A stretch of DNA of 64,000 nucleotides from positions 868,001-932,000 of the forward strand of contig NZ_MWFK01000002.1 in NCBI RefSeq assembly GCF_002078175.1, given 5' to 3'. A program made the position numbers and the translations under genes. Below the pieces are notes generated by a model that was not told the origin of the DNA, did not search any database, and saw only the letters and a list, made by a program, of their open reading frames with translations. Source of the stretch: Streptomyces sp. M41(2017) (GTDB lineage: Bacteria; Actinomycetota; Actinomycetes; Streptomycetales; Streptomycetaceae). Below, piece after piece: positions 16,660-24,162 of the stretch. Position 1 is the stretch's first letter. Every line of letters begins with the position of its first letter.

Positions 16660-17829
16660 GTGAACAGATTCGTGGCCGCGGAGCGGGCCTTGCGCACCGC
16701 GGCTCCCCACCAACTCCTCGACGCCGTCCGCGCCGTCCTGTGCGATCGGTACGCGGCCGAGGCCGTCGAGCTCTTCATGGCGGACTACGGTCTGACCGTC
16801 CTCCAGCCCGTGTCGGTGCTTCCGCACACCCTGGAACCGATCCCGGTGCACAGCAGCCCCGAGGGGCGGGCCTTCGGGGCCCAGGAACCCTTCGTCGAGG
16901 AGCGCACCGGCCGGCGGGTACGCGCGCACCTCCCGGTGACGGTGCGTGGCGACCGGCTCGGCGTCCTGTCCGTCACGCTGCCCTCCGAGGCGTGCGACGA
17001 GGAGACGCTCGCCGAGCTGTCCGAAGTCGCGGAGGTGCTGGCCCACGAGGTGCTCGTGGCCGAGCGGGACACCGACCTGTATCTGCAGGCGCGTCGCAAG
17101 GACCGGCTGACACTCGCCGCCGAGATGCAGTGGCAGCTGCTGCCGGGGCGCTCCTGCGCCCGTCCCGAGTACGAGCTCGGGGCGCAGCTGGAGCCCGCCT
17201 ACGCGATCTTCGGCGACAACTTCGACTGGTCGGCGAGCGCCGACCGGCTCCTCCTGTACATCACCAACGGCATGGGCGAGGGGATCGAGGCATCGCTGCT
17301 CACGAACCTCGGGATCAACGCGCTGCGCAACGCGCGCCGTGCGGGGATCTCCCTGCAGGATCAGGCGGCCCTCGCCGACCAGGCGATCTACGCCCAGTAC
17401 CGCGGCACCTCGCACCTGTCCGTGCTGATGCTCGACTTCGAGCTGTCGACCGGCCGGCTGCGGGTGATCGACGCGGGCTCGCCGCAGATGCTGCGACTGC
17501 GGGGCAGGTCGGTCGAGCGGATCGGCTTCGAGGCGCAACTGCCCCTCGGGATGTTCGAGGAGACCGACTACTTCGTGCAGGAGTTCCAGGTGGAGCCCGG
17601 CGACCGGCTCCTGTTCGTCAGTGACGGCGTGCACGCCGTTGCCGGTCCCGGCGGGGAGGCGTACGGCGAGAAGGCCCTCGCGATGGCGATCACCTCCACC
17701 CAGCTGCTTCCCGCGACGGAGGTGCCCCGAGCCATGCTCCGTGAGCTGACCGGACACCGGGGCAGGCCCAAGCCCGAGGACGACGCCCTCGTGGTGTGCC
17801 TCGACTGGCACGGGCCGGCGGCGGAGTAG
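16660..17829 (+). CDS. SpoIIE/PP2C-type phosphatase with degenerate active site
   Basis: A 389-residue protein whose first 140 residues form a GAF-like sensor (VELFMADYGLTVLQPVSVLP) and whose C-terminal 240 residues have a SpoIIE/PP2C layout (RLTLAAEMQWQLLPG linker, then the catalytic fold). The usual GGDWYD motif reads FGDNFDW near 184, keeping both Asp residues, but the usual GDVxGHG reads TNGMGEG near 204, so the metal-binding Asp is Asn. The C-terminal PEDDALVV near 373 is kept. It may be inactive or a binding-only regulator. The GTG at 16660 has no strong ribosome binding site. A palindromic hairpin follows the stop. Confidence 0.8.
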   Translation: MNRFVAAERALRTAAPHQLLDAVRAVLCDRYAAEAVELFMADYGLTVLQPVSVLPHTLEPIPVHSSPEGRAFGAQEPFVEERTGRRVRAHLPVTVRGDRLGVLSVTLPSEACDEETLAELSEVAEVLAHEVLVAERDTDLYLQARRKDRLTLAAEMQWQLLPGRSCARPEYELGAQLEPAYAIFGDNFDWSASADRLLLYITNGMGEGIEASLLTNLGINALRNARRAGISLQDQAALADQAIYAQYRGTSHLSVLMLDFELSTGRLRVIDAGSPQMLRLRGRSVERIGFEAQLPLGMFEETDYFVQEFQVEPGDRLLFVSDGVHAVAGPGGEAYGEKALAMAITSTQLLPATEVPRAMLRELTGHRGRPKPEDDALVVCLDWHGPAAE

Positions 17830-17851
17830 GACCGGGCCTCGCGCCCTGTCG

Positions 17852-17873
17852 ACCGGGCGGGCGCCCGCCCGGT
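17852..17873. terminator. palindromic hairpin terminator
   Basis: A perfect 22-bp G+C palindrome, two 11-base arms beginning ACCGGGCGGGC, lies 23 bp after the stop of the atypical phosphatase gene. It separates that gene from the stressosome operon. Confidence 0.65.
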
Positions 17874-17999
17874 GGGCCCCTGAGGTCGAGCGGGTGTCGG
17901 TCGCGATCGGGCCATCGCTACAGTTGCCGTACGACAAGAGATCATGCCCGGACGGGAACACGCTCGTCGGCGCGGCGCACGGATGAAGGAGACGAACAC

Positions 18000-18899
18000 G
18001 TGGCGGACCATCAGGCGGCGGCGCAGCAGGATTCGGCGGCCGGGGAGGTCGGTGGGTTCCTGCGCCGGCGCCGTGAGCAGATCGCCCAGCGCTGGGCCGA
18101 CGAGGCGCTGTTCCGCACCGTGTTCACCGTCTCGCGGGACGAGGCGGTGGAGGCCGGCCGGTCCGTCGTGGAAGCGCTCGCCGCGGTCGCCGCCGCGGGC
18201 CGCGTCGAGGACCTCGGGGCCGACGGGTTCGCCACCGTGCGCGACCAGTTGGGGCGCATGGCCGCCTCCCGGGCGCGGACCGGCGCCACGTCCGCGCAGA
18301 TCGCCGACGAGGTGGCGGCACTGCGGCCCGCCGCGGCCGAGCTGCTGAGCGCGGATCTCGCCGACGGCTCCCGGGAACGGGCCGAGGTGTGCGCGGTCAC
18401 CCTCACCGCGCTCCTGGGCACCCTCCGCCTGGTCGTGCTGGAGACCGCGCTCAGCGCCGGGCAGGAGCTCATCGACCGCCAGCGCCTCCAGTTGCTGGAG
18501 GTGGCCACGCCCGTGATCAAGCTGTGGACCGGTGTGGTCGCCGTCCCCCTCATCGGGACCCTCGACAGCGCCCGCAGCCAGGTCGTGATGGAGAGCCTGC
18601 TCGACGCGGTCGTTGCCCAGCGGGCCCGCTTCGCCATCCTGGACATCACGGGCGTGCCGACCGTGGACTCGCAGGTGGCCCAGCACCTCATGAAGACCGT
18701 CGCCGCCGCCCGCCTGATGGGCGCCGAGTGCATCGTCTCGGGCATCCGGCCCGCGATCGCGCAGACCATCGTCCACCTCGGCATCGACCTGGGCGAGGTC
18801 GTCACCCGCGCCAGCCTCGCCGACGCTCTCGCGTACGCCCTCAACCGCCAGGGCATCGCGATCGTCGACCAGGACCGCACCGGCCCGAGCGCGCGGTGA
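18000..18899 (+). CDS. rsbR: RsbR-like stressosome protein
   Basis: A 299-residue protein starting at GTG 18000 with AAGGAGA seven bases upstream. The N-terminal 150 residues are an all-helical sensor-like domain (FLRRRREQIAQRWADEAL), as in RsbR proteins that use a globin-like fold. The C-terminal STAS domain begins around VATPVIKLWTGVVAVPLIGTLD. The two sites phosphorylated by RsbT in Bacillus RsbR correspond to GTLDS and TVDSQVAQ here, with Ser in place of Thr in the second. With RsbS it should build the stressosome core that holds RsbT. The next gene starts inside its stop codon (GTGA). Confidence 0.88.
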   Translation: MADHQAAAQQDSAAGEVGGFLRRRREQIAQRWADEALFRTVFTVSRDEAVEAGRSVVEALAAVAAAGRVEDLGADGFATVRDQLGRMAASRARTGATSAQIADEVAALRPAAAELLSADLADGSRERAEVCAVTLTALLGTLRLVVLETALSAGQELIDRQRLQLLEVATPVIKLWTGVVAVPLIGTLDSARSQVVMESLLDAVVAQRARFAILDITGVPTVDSQVAQHLMKTVAAARLMGAECIVSGIRPAIAQTIVHLGIDLGEVVTRASLADALAYALNRQGIAIVDQDRTGPSAR

Positions 18900-19315
18900 A
18901 CGGCCCGAACGCCGGGCCTGCGGGCGCCCACGTCCCCGTACTGAAGCTCGGTGACGTCCTCCTGGTGACGTTGCAGGGCGATCTGAACGACGAGGCGGCC
19001 GAGCGGCTGCAGCGGGACATAGGCGAGGCCATCGCCGCCAGTTCGGTCACCGGTGTCGTCATCGACATCTCCGGGGTGGCGATCGTCGACTCCTTCCTGG
19101 GGCGGGTGTTCGCGGAGGTCGCGGCGCACGCCAGACTGCTCGCGGCGCAGACCGTCGTCGCGGGCATGCGGCCCGCCGTCGCCATCACCCTGGTGGAACT
19201 GGGCCTCACCCTGCCCGGGTTGCGCACCGCGCTCGACGCCGACGAGGCCATGGGCCTGCTCACCGCGGCGCCGGCAGCCCTTCACCACGGTCCAGCCCGC
19301 CAGGAGCGCCCGTGA
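18896..19315 (+). CDS. rsbS: RsbS-like stressosome scaffold (STAS domain)
   Basis: A 139-residue STAS-only protein beginning at GTG 18896, which overlaps the rsbR stop by four bases. The core segment DISGVAIVDSFLGRVFAE is close to that of Bacillus RsbS, where the Ser of VDSFLGR is the site phosphorylated by RsbT. The C-terminal tail (about 20 residues, His/Ala/Arg-rich) is longer than usual. It is predicted to co-assemble with RsbR and sequester RsbT. A longer frame runs upstream in the same phase but overlaps rsbR entirely and is discounted. Confidence 0.9.
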   Translation: MNGPNAGPAGAHVPVLKLGDVLLVTLQGDLNDEAAERLQRDIGEAIAASSVTGVVIDISGVAIVDSFLGRVFAEVAAHARLLAAQTVVAGMRPAVAITLVELGLTLPGLRTALDADEAMGLLTAAPAALHHGPARQERP

Positions 19316-19758
19316 CGGAGACTTCCGGCCGCGTCACCGCCTGCCTGCCGATCCGTACCGACATGGATCTCGCGTGGGTGCGCCAGCACGTGCGCCAGGC
19401 GGCCGCGGAACTCGGTTTCGGACTCGTGGACCAGACCAAGCTCGTGACCGCCGCCAGTGAACTCGCCCGCAACACGCTGGTCCACGGCGGAGGCGGTCAG
19501 GTCGAGTCCACCGTCCTGCGGACCGGGGCGGCACGGGGACTGCGCCTGACCTTCACCGACCGGGGGCCCGGCATCTCCGACATCGAGCGCGCGCTCGGCG
19601 ACGGTTACACCTCGGGCGGCGGCCTCGGCCTCGGTCTCGGTGGAGCGCGTCGGCTGGTGCACGAGTTCTCCATCGACAGCCGTCCGGGAGAGGGCACCGC
19701 GGTGACCGTGATCTGCTGGACCGCCGGTCCCCCACCGCCCCGCCGGGAGAGCCGATGA
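19312..19758 (+). CDS. rsbT: RsbT-like serine/threonine kinase (HATPase)
   Basis: A 148-residue HATPase kinase starting at GTG 19312, overlapping the rsbS stop (GTGA). The N box is ASELARNTLVHGG, the G1 box DRGPGISD, and the G2 box GGGLGLGLGGARRL. In the stressosome model RsbT phosphorylates RsbR and RsbS under stress, leaves the complex and activates a PP2C phosphatase. The gene order R-S-T and size fit this protein rather than a RsbW-type anti-sigma factor. Its stop overlaps the start of the next gene. Confidence 0.92.
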   Translation: MTETSGRVTACLPIRTDMDLAWVRQHVRQAAAELGFGLVDQTKLVTAASELARNTLVHGGGGQVESTVLRTGAARGLRLTFTDRGPGISDIERALGDGYTSGGGLGLGLGGARRLVHEFSIDSRPGEGTAVTVICWTAGPPPPRRESR

Positions 19759-20828
19759 CGCGCGTCTGGGACGTTCCCGTCCACGACTCCACCCGGGTCC
19801 GGGACGTCCGGGTCGCCGCCGAGGCGGCCGCCGAGCGCACCGGGCTCAGCCGCGACCGCACGGCCGCCGCCGCACTCGTCGCGACGGAACTGGCGACCAA
19901 CCTGCTCAAGCACGGGGGCGGCGGGCGGATAGTGCTCGACATCGTCGACGCCGATCTCGAGCTGCACGGAGTAGGCCGCGGCCCGGCCCTCCAGATCGCC
20001 GCGATCGACCACGGGCCGGGCATCGCCGACCTCGCCTCCGCGTCGCGCGACGGTTTCTCGACGACCGCCTCGCTCGGCGCGGGGCTCGGTACCTGCCGCC
20101 GTATCGCCGACCACTTCGAGGTGCACTCCGTGCCCGGGCGGGGCACCGTCGCCCTGGCGCGGGTGCACGCCGCGCGCAGGGACAGGGCGGGACACCGCGT
20201 CCCCGGAAGCGACGCCGCGGTGCGGGCGGGCGGCATCAACATCCCGCTGGCCGCCGCCGACCATTCCGGCGACGCCTGGGCCTGCGTCCGCGCCGGCGAC
20301 CACGTCACGCTGCTCCTCGCGGACGGGCTCGGCCACGGCGAGGCCGCCGCGAAGGCGTCCGGGGCGGCCGTGGAGCAACTGCGCCTGTCCGCCCACCTGC
20401 CACCGGCGGAGCTGCTCGGGCAACTGCACAGGGGCCTGCGCGACACCCGGGGAGCGGCGGTCGCGGTGGCCCGGCTCGACCTGGCCACCGAACACCTCGA
20501 CTTCGCGGGGATCGGCAACATCGGGGCCCGCCTGCTGACCGGGGACACCTGGCGGCCGCTGCTGTCCCACCCGGGCATCGTGGGCGCGCACCGGCCGGGG
20601 CGGCTGCCGCAGTGCCGGGTGCCGTGGACCCCCGACAGCCTCCTCGTCCTGCACAGCGACGGTCTGCCCAGCCGCTGGGCTCCGCCCGCCGTGGCTCCGC
20701 CGACCGCCTGGGATCCCGCGGTCACCGCCGCGGTGATCGTGCGGGATTCCAGCAGTGCCGCCCGTCCGGTGCGGGACGACACCACCGTGGCCGTGCTGGC
20801 CCCCACCCCGCAGGATCGCCGCCCATGA
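19755..20828 (+). CDS. HATPase-PP2C fusion, RsbX-like phosphatase
   Basis: A 357-residue fusion. Residues 1-145 form an HATPase domain with N box ATELATNLLKHGGGG, G1 DHGPGIADL and G2 GAGLGTCRRIAD. Residues about 155-355 form a PP2C domain of the RsbX type (VRAGDHVTLLLADGLGHGEAA, later VRDDTTVAVLA). In Bacillus, RsbX is a separate protein that dephosphorylates RsbR and RsbS to reset the stressosome; here it carries its own kinase-like domain. It overlaps both neighbours by four bases. The PP2C part lacks the SpoIIE GGDWYD motif, as RsbX proteins do. Confidence 0.88.
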   Translation: MTRVWDVPVHDSTRVRDVRVAAEAAAERTGLSRDRTAAAALVATELATNLLKHGGGGRIVLDIVDADLELHGVGRGPALQIAAIDHGPGIADLASASRDGFSTTASLGAGLGTCRRIADHFEVHSVPGRGTVALARVHAARRDRAGHRVPGSDAAVRAGGINIPLAAADHSGDAWACVRAGDHVTLLLADGLGHGEAAAKASGAAVEQLRLSAHLPPAELLGQLHRGLRDTRGAAVAVARLDLATEHLDFAGIGNIGARLLTGDTWRPLLSHPGIVGAHRPGRLPQCRVPWTPDSLLVLHSDGLPSRWAPPAVAPPTAWDPAVTAAVIVRDSSSAARPVRDDTTVAVLAPTPQDRRP

Positions 20829-22573
20829 CCGACACCTGGAAGATCGCCACGGTCGACGACGCCGCGCGCGCCCGTATCGCCGCCGCCCGGCTCGCGGCGG
20901 CGCACGGCGTGTCCACGGTGGAGCGCACCCGTCTGGTCACCGCCCTGAGCGCCCAGCTGCGGCAGTCCCTGGTCAAGGGCGGCAGCTGGGTCATGACCCT
21001 GCACGGCACGCCCCCCTCGGCGGACGGCGGTCCCGGCAGGATCACCGTCGCCCTCGCCGCTGCGGCCAACGGCTCGGCGGGCAAGCCGAGTTGGCAGGCG
21101 AGCGTCGCTGTGGAGGAGCCCGGGCGCGGGGAGAGCGCGGCGCGGGTTCCGCGCGACCGCAAGGCGTTCGCCGACGCCCTGCTCAGCGCGGACGAGGACA
21201 CTTCACGGATCCTGGACCGGCTCAGCGAGCAGGAGCAGCTGGTCTCCTTCCACCGGGAGGAACTGCACCAGACCAACCAGGGAGTTCTCGCGCTGCACGC
21301 GGAACTCGACGCGGCCGGGCGGGTGCAGCGCGAGCTCTTCGCCGCCGAGCGCGCCGCCCGCACGGAGGCGGAGAGCGCCCGGCGACGGCTGACGTTCCTC
21401 GCCGACGCCAGCGCCGCTCTGACGGCCTCGCTCAACCACGAGGAGATCCTCGACAGGCTGCCCCAGCTGCTCGTCCCCGGCTACGCCCGGAGTGTCGATG
21501 TGTGGCTCCTCGACGACGACGTCCGCAAGCGGTCCCCCCGCCCGGCCGCCGCCGTCGCCGCGGTCCGCACCGGCCGTCCGCAGTACGCCGCGGACCGTCC
21601 GGGCGGTCTGCCCGGGGTCGACGACCTGCCGCCCTCGGCGCTCCACCCCGACCAGCCGCTGCTGTGCATCCCGCTCCCGACCCGGCACTCCCCGCTGGGG
21701 GTGGTGACGCTGACACCGCCCGAGGATCCTTGGGGGCCGGACGACGCCGTCATGCTCATCGAACTCGCCCGCAGGGCGGGCATCGCGATCGACCACGCCC
21801 AGCGGTTCGAGCACAATCGCGACATCGCCGAGACCCTGCAGCGCGCGCTGCTCACCGAGCTGCCCACGACACCGGGCCTCGGTCTGGCCGCGCGCTATCT
21901 GCCGGCCACCCACGGGCTGAACATCGGCGGCGACTGGTACGACGCCTTCAAGCAGCCGGACGGGGGCCTGGTCGCCGTCATGGGCGACGTGACGGGCCAC
22001 GGACTGCGGGCCGCCGTCATGATGAGCCAGCTGCGCACCGCCCTGCGGGCGTACGCGGTGGACGGCGGCACGCCGGGTCAGCTCCTCACCCGGCTGCACG
22101 TGTTCCTGCACCATCTCCAGCCCGACCTGTACGCCACGGCCGTCATCGCCCGCTTCCACCCGGACGAGTCCACCGTCACCTGGGCGGCCGCGGGGCACCC
22201 GCCACCGGTGCTGCGCACCCCGGGCGGGGAGGTGCGCGTCCTGGACGCCAAACCCGGCGCGATGCTCGGCATCCCGCTGCATCAGGAGATCCGCGACCAC
22301 ACGGCCGAGCTCCCGCCGGGTTCCACCCTCGCTCTCTACACCGACGGTCTGGTGGAGCGGCGGGCCGAAGGCATCGACCCGGGCATCCGACGGCTGGCGG
22401 AGGCGCTCGGCGCGCAGCGCGGGACAGACCTTGACCTCGATCTGGAGGGCGCCGCCGACCGGATCCTGAACCCGATGCTCCGTGACTCGCAGCGGGACGA
22501 CGACGTCTGTCTGCTGCTGTGCCACGTCGGTGGCACCGGGGCGCGCCCCGGTCCCGGACGATCGACCGCCTGA
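20825..22573 (+). CDS. RsbU-like SpoIIE-family phosphatase
   Basis: A 582-residue protein, last in the stressosome operon. Residues 1-130 recall a HATPase-like fold (DDAARARIAAARLAAAHGVS) but lack N and G boxes. A long coiled coil follows (about 130-185, SEQEQLVSFHREELHQTNQG), then a GAF-like domain (about 185-320). The PP2C domain has intact motifs IGGDWYDAF near 368, MGDVTGHG near 388 and QRDDDVCLLL near 565. In the model, RsbT freed from the stressosome would activate it to dephosphorylate a STAS antagonist. It starts at ATG 20825 inside the upstream stop (ATGA). Confidence 0.9.
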   Translation: MTDTWKIATVDDAARARIAAARLAAAHGVSTVERTRLVTALSAQLRQSLVKGGSWVMTLHGTPPSADGGPGRITVALAAAANGSAGKPSWQASVAVEEPGRGESAARVPRDRKAFADALLSADEDTSRILDRLSEQEQLVSFHREELHQTNQGVLALHAELDAAGRVQRELFAAERAARTEAESARRRLTFLADASAALTASLNHEEILDRLPQLLVPGYARSVDVWLLDDDVRKRSPRPAAAVAAVRTGRPQYAADRPGGLPGVDDLPPSALHPDQPLLCIPLPTRHSPLGVVTLTPPEDPWGPDDAVMLIELARRAGIAIDHAQRFEHNRDIAETLQRALLTELPTTPGLGLAARYLPATHGLNIGGDWYDAFKQPDGGLVAVMGDVTGHGLRAAVMMSQLRTALRAYAVDGGTPGQLLTRLHVFLHHLQPDLYATAVIARFHPDESTVTWAAAGHPPPVLRTPGGEVRVLDAKPGAMLGIPLHQEIRDHTAELPPGSTLALYTDGLVERRAEGIDPGIRRLAEALGAQRGTDLDLDLEGAADRILNPMLRDSQRDDDVCLLLCHVGGTGARPGPGRSTA

Positions 22574-22627
22574 CGTCCCGCCGCCCACGACGGGGCACCG
22601 GGCGGAGAGCCGTGACGCGTTCGCGCG

Positions 22628-23122
22628 CTAAGCGCCGGGCGGGAACTCCGCGGAGGACGTCCGGCGCGCCCCCTGGAAGGCCCGCAGCCCCTCCTCGAAC
22701 GACCTCCGCTGGAGCGGCGTCATGCCCGCGAGGACGGCCGCGAGGATCTGGGCCCGTCGTTCGCCGATCTCCGTGAGGACCGTGCTGCCCAGCGGTGTGA
22801 GCAGCAGGTGCAGGGCACGCCGGTTGCCGGGATGGGGAACGCGGCGCAGCAGGCCCGCGGCCTCCAAACGGTCGCAGAGGCGGCTGGCGGCGGGAAGTGC
22901 TATGCCCACGCGTTCGGCAAGGCCGGTGAGGGTGAGTTCGTGCCGCTGCCCCACGGTCCTGAGGGCTTTCAGCTGGTGCGCGGAGAGGCGGGGGACGACC
23001 GTCTGCCCGGCCGAGATCCACAGTTCCGCCAGCTCCTCGACGGCGTCGGCCGTCCGTCCGGCGACCGCCTCGGGACGGTGGTCGGGCGGCGTCGCGCGGT
23101 TCAGGTCCCCGTCATCCACCAC
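22628..23122 (-). CDS. MarR-family transcriptional regulator
   Basis: A 164-residue winged-helix regulator (LTLTGLAERVGIALPAASRLCDRLEAAG, wing PHPGNRRALHLLLTP) with a helical C-terminal dimerisation segment. It starts at one of two adjacent GTG codons at 23122/23119. Sequence layout resembles the MarR protein at 16000-16476. It is convergent with the stressosome operon and may be transcribed with the HATPase gene 180 bp upstream on the same strand. Confidence 0.85.
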   Translation of the reverse strand: MVDDGDLNRATPPDHRPEAVAGRTADAVEELAELWISAGQTVVPRLSAHQLKALRTVGQRHELTLTGLAERVGIALPAASRLCDRLEAAGLLRRVPHPGNRRALHLLLTPLGSTVLTEIGERRAQILAAVLAGMTPLQRRSFEEGLRAFQGARRTSSAEFPPGA

Positions 23123-23302
23123 GGGTCATCACGTGCTCCCCGCGGACCCGGGCGCGGCCGGCGCACCGCACGGACGGTCGGCGATCTCGTCTGCACGGGA
23201 TCGCTCACCCCACGGATGGGGAGCTCTGCCGCCGGCGGGGCGAACTCGGTCGCGGGCGACGGTCGGCGCTGGATCGCGGATGATGCTCGGTCCTCGGAAT
23301 CG

Positions 23303-23713
23303 TCAGAATTGCACGACGGCGTGCACGGTCTTGCCGTCCGGGCGGGAGAGAACGGTCAGCTCGGAGCAGAGGCGGCGCACGAGCGGCCAGCCGAAGCCGC
23401 CTTTTCCGCTGAGATCGAACCGGCGTTGACGCGGCGGCTCCGGGTCGTCGTCCGAGACCGAGATCCCGACGCCGTGGCCCATGTCCCGCAGGTCCACGCT
23501 GCAGTTCCGCCCGCGTGCGTGGCGCACCACGTTCGTGACCAGTTCCGAGACCACGAGGCTGACGGCCTCGGCGGCCTCGCGCGGCACCTGCCGGGGCAGG
23601 CTGCCGAGAAACGCCCGGGCCATCCCCCTGGCGTGCACCGCGGCCTCCGGGCTTCTCTCCAGGCTCGCACCGGACACGGAACAGACGTCGGAGGGCTGTT
23701 CTACGGTGGTCAT
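23303..23713 (-). CDS. HATPase anti-sigma-like regulatory protein
   Basis: A 136-residue stand-alone HATPase domain of the RsbW/SpoIIAB-like group. GGGAG lies seven bases before the ATG at 23713. The N box is LVVSELVTNVVRHARG, the G1 region VSDDDPEPP, and the G2 box GKGGFGWPLVRRLC. Such proteins bind sigma factors or phosphorylate STAS antagonists. No sigma factor is encoded nearby, so its partner is unknown. Confidence 0.87.
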   Translation of the reverse strand: MTTVEQPSDVCSVSGASLERSPEAAVHARGMARAFLGSLPRQVPREAAEAVSLVVSELVTNVVRHARGRNCSVDLRDMGHGVGISVSDDDPEPPRQRRFDLSGKGGFGWPLVRRLCSELTVLSRPDGKTVHAVVQF

Positions 23714-24162
23714 CCATCAGCTCCCTTGACGTGCTTCCCGTCCGCACGCCGAGAACGCGGCGCCACTCCGTTTCGGACCGGGGTGTGGGGCGGGCTGTCC
23801 CCCTTATTCCCGAACCCTCCGATGCCATGTCACGGTTTCGCGCACCTTCACAACGCGATCACAGGTGACCGGCCGTCGAGCTGCCGGGACAGCGTGTGCC
23901 GGACCGGGCACGTGGGGGCTGCCGAGGAGTACCGCGGCGGTTCGGGGGCACCTGTTGTCGCGTCGCGAACGCCCATGGGCGTTCGCGACGTCGCTCCCGT
24001 GGCGGGCGAAGGGGCCGGGCGACCCCGAAGACCGACACGGTCGAGCGGGAGGGGTGGTGGCCCGTGCGGGCAGGTCCCGGACAGGGTCACCACTCCCCCA
24101 CACCTCTTCACACCGCCCGGGGTGAGGAGGCGGTACACGGCACGGACAACAGGAGACGGTGG
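23714..24162. other. 449-bp intergenic region with long palindrome
   Basis: The region between the divergent HATPase and phospholipase D genes should hold both promoters. It contains the 30-bp perfect palindrome at 23961-23990. An open frame running from 23896 into the PLD gene has no ribosome binding site and looks non-coding. Confidence 0.6.
23961..23990. repeat. 30-bp perfect palindrome
   Basis: The arm CGTCGCGAACGCCCA is followed directly by its exact reverse complement, with no loop. The location, about 170 bp upstream of the PLD gene and 250 bp upstream of the divergent HATPase gene, suits an operator better than a terminator. Confidence 0.8.

Noticed and set aside
15875..16663. A 262-residue open frame opposite the MarR gene, with a purine tract before its GTG
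   Set aside because: Product is Arg/Ser/Pro-rich without a domain; most of it is the antisense of a clear MarR gene. Only the operator-like start region is kept as a finding.
18389..19315. A long rsbS start at 18389
   Set aside because: It would overlap almost the whole second half of rsbR in another frame; the GTGA overlap at 18896 and the family length fit better.
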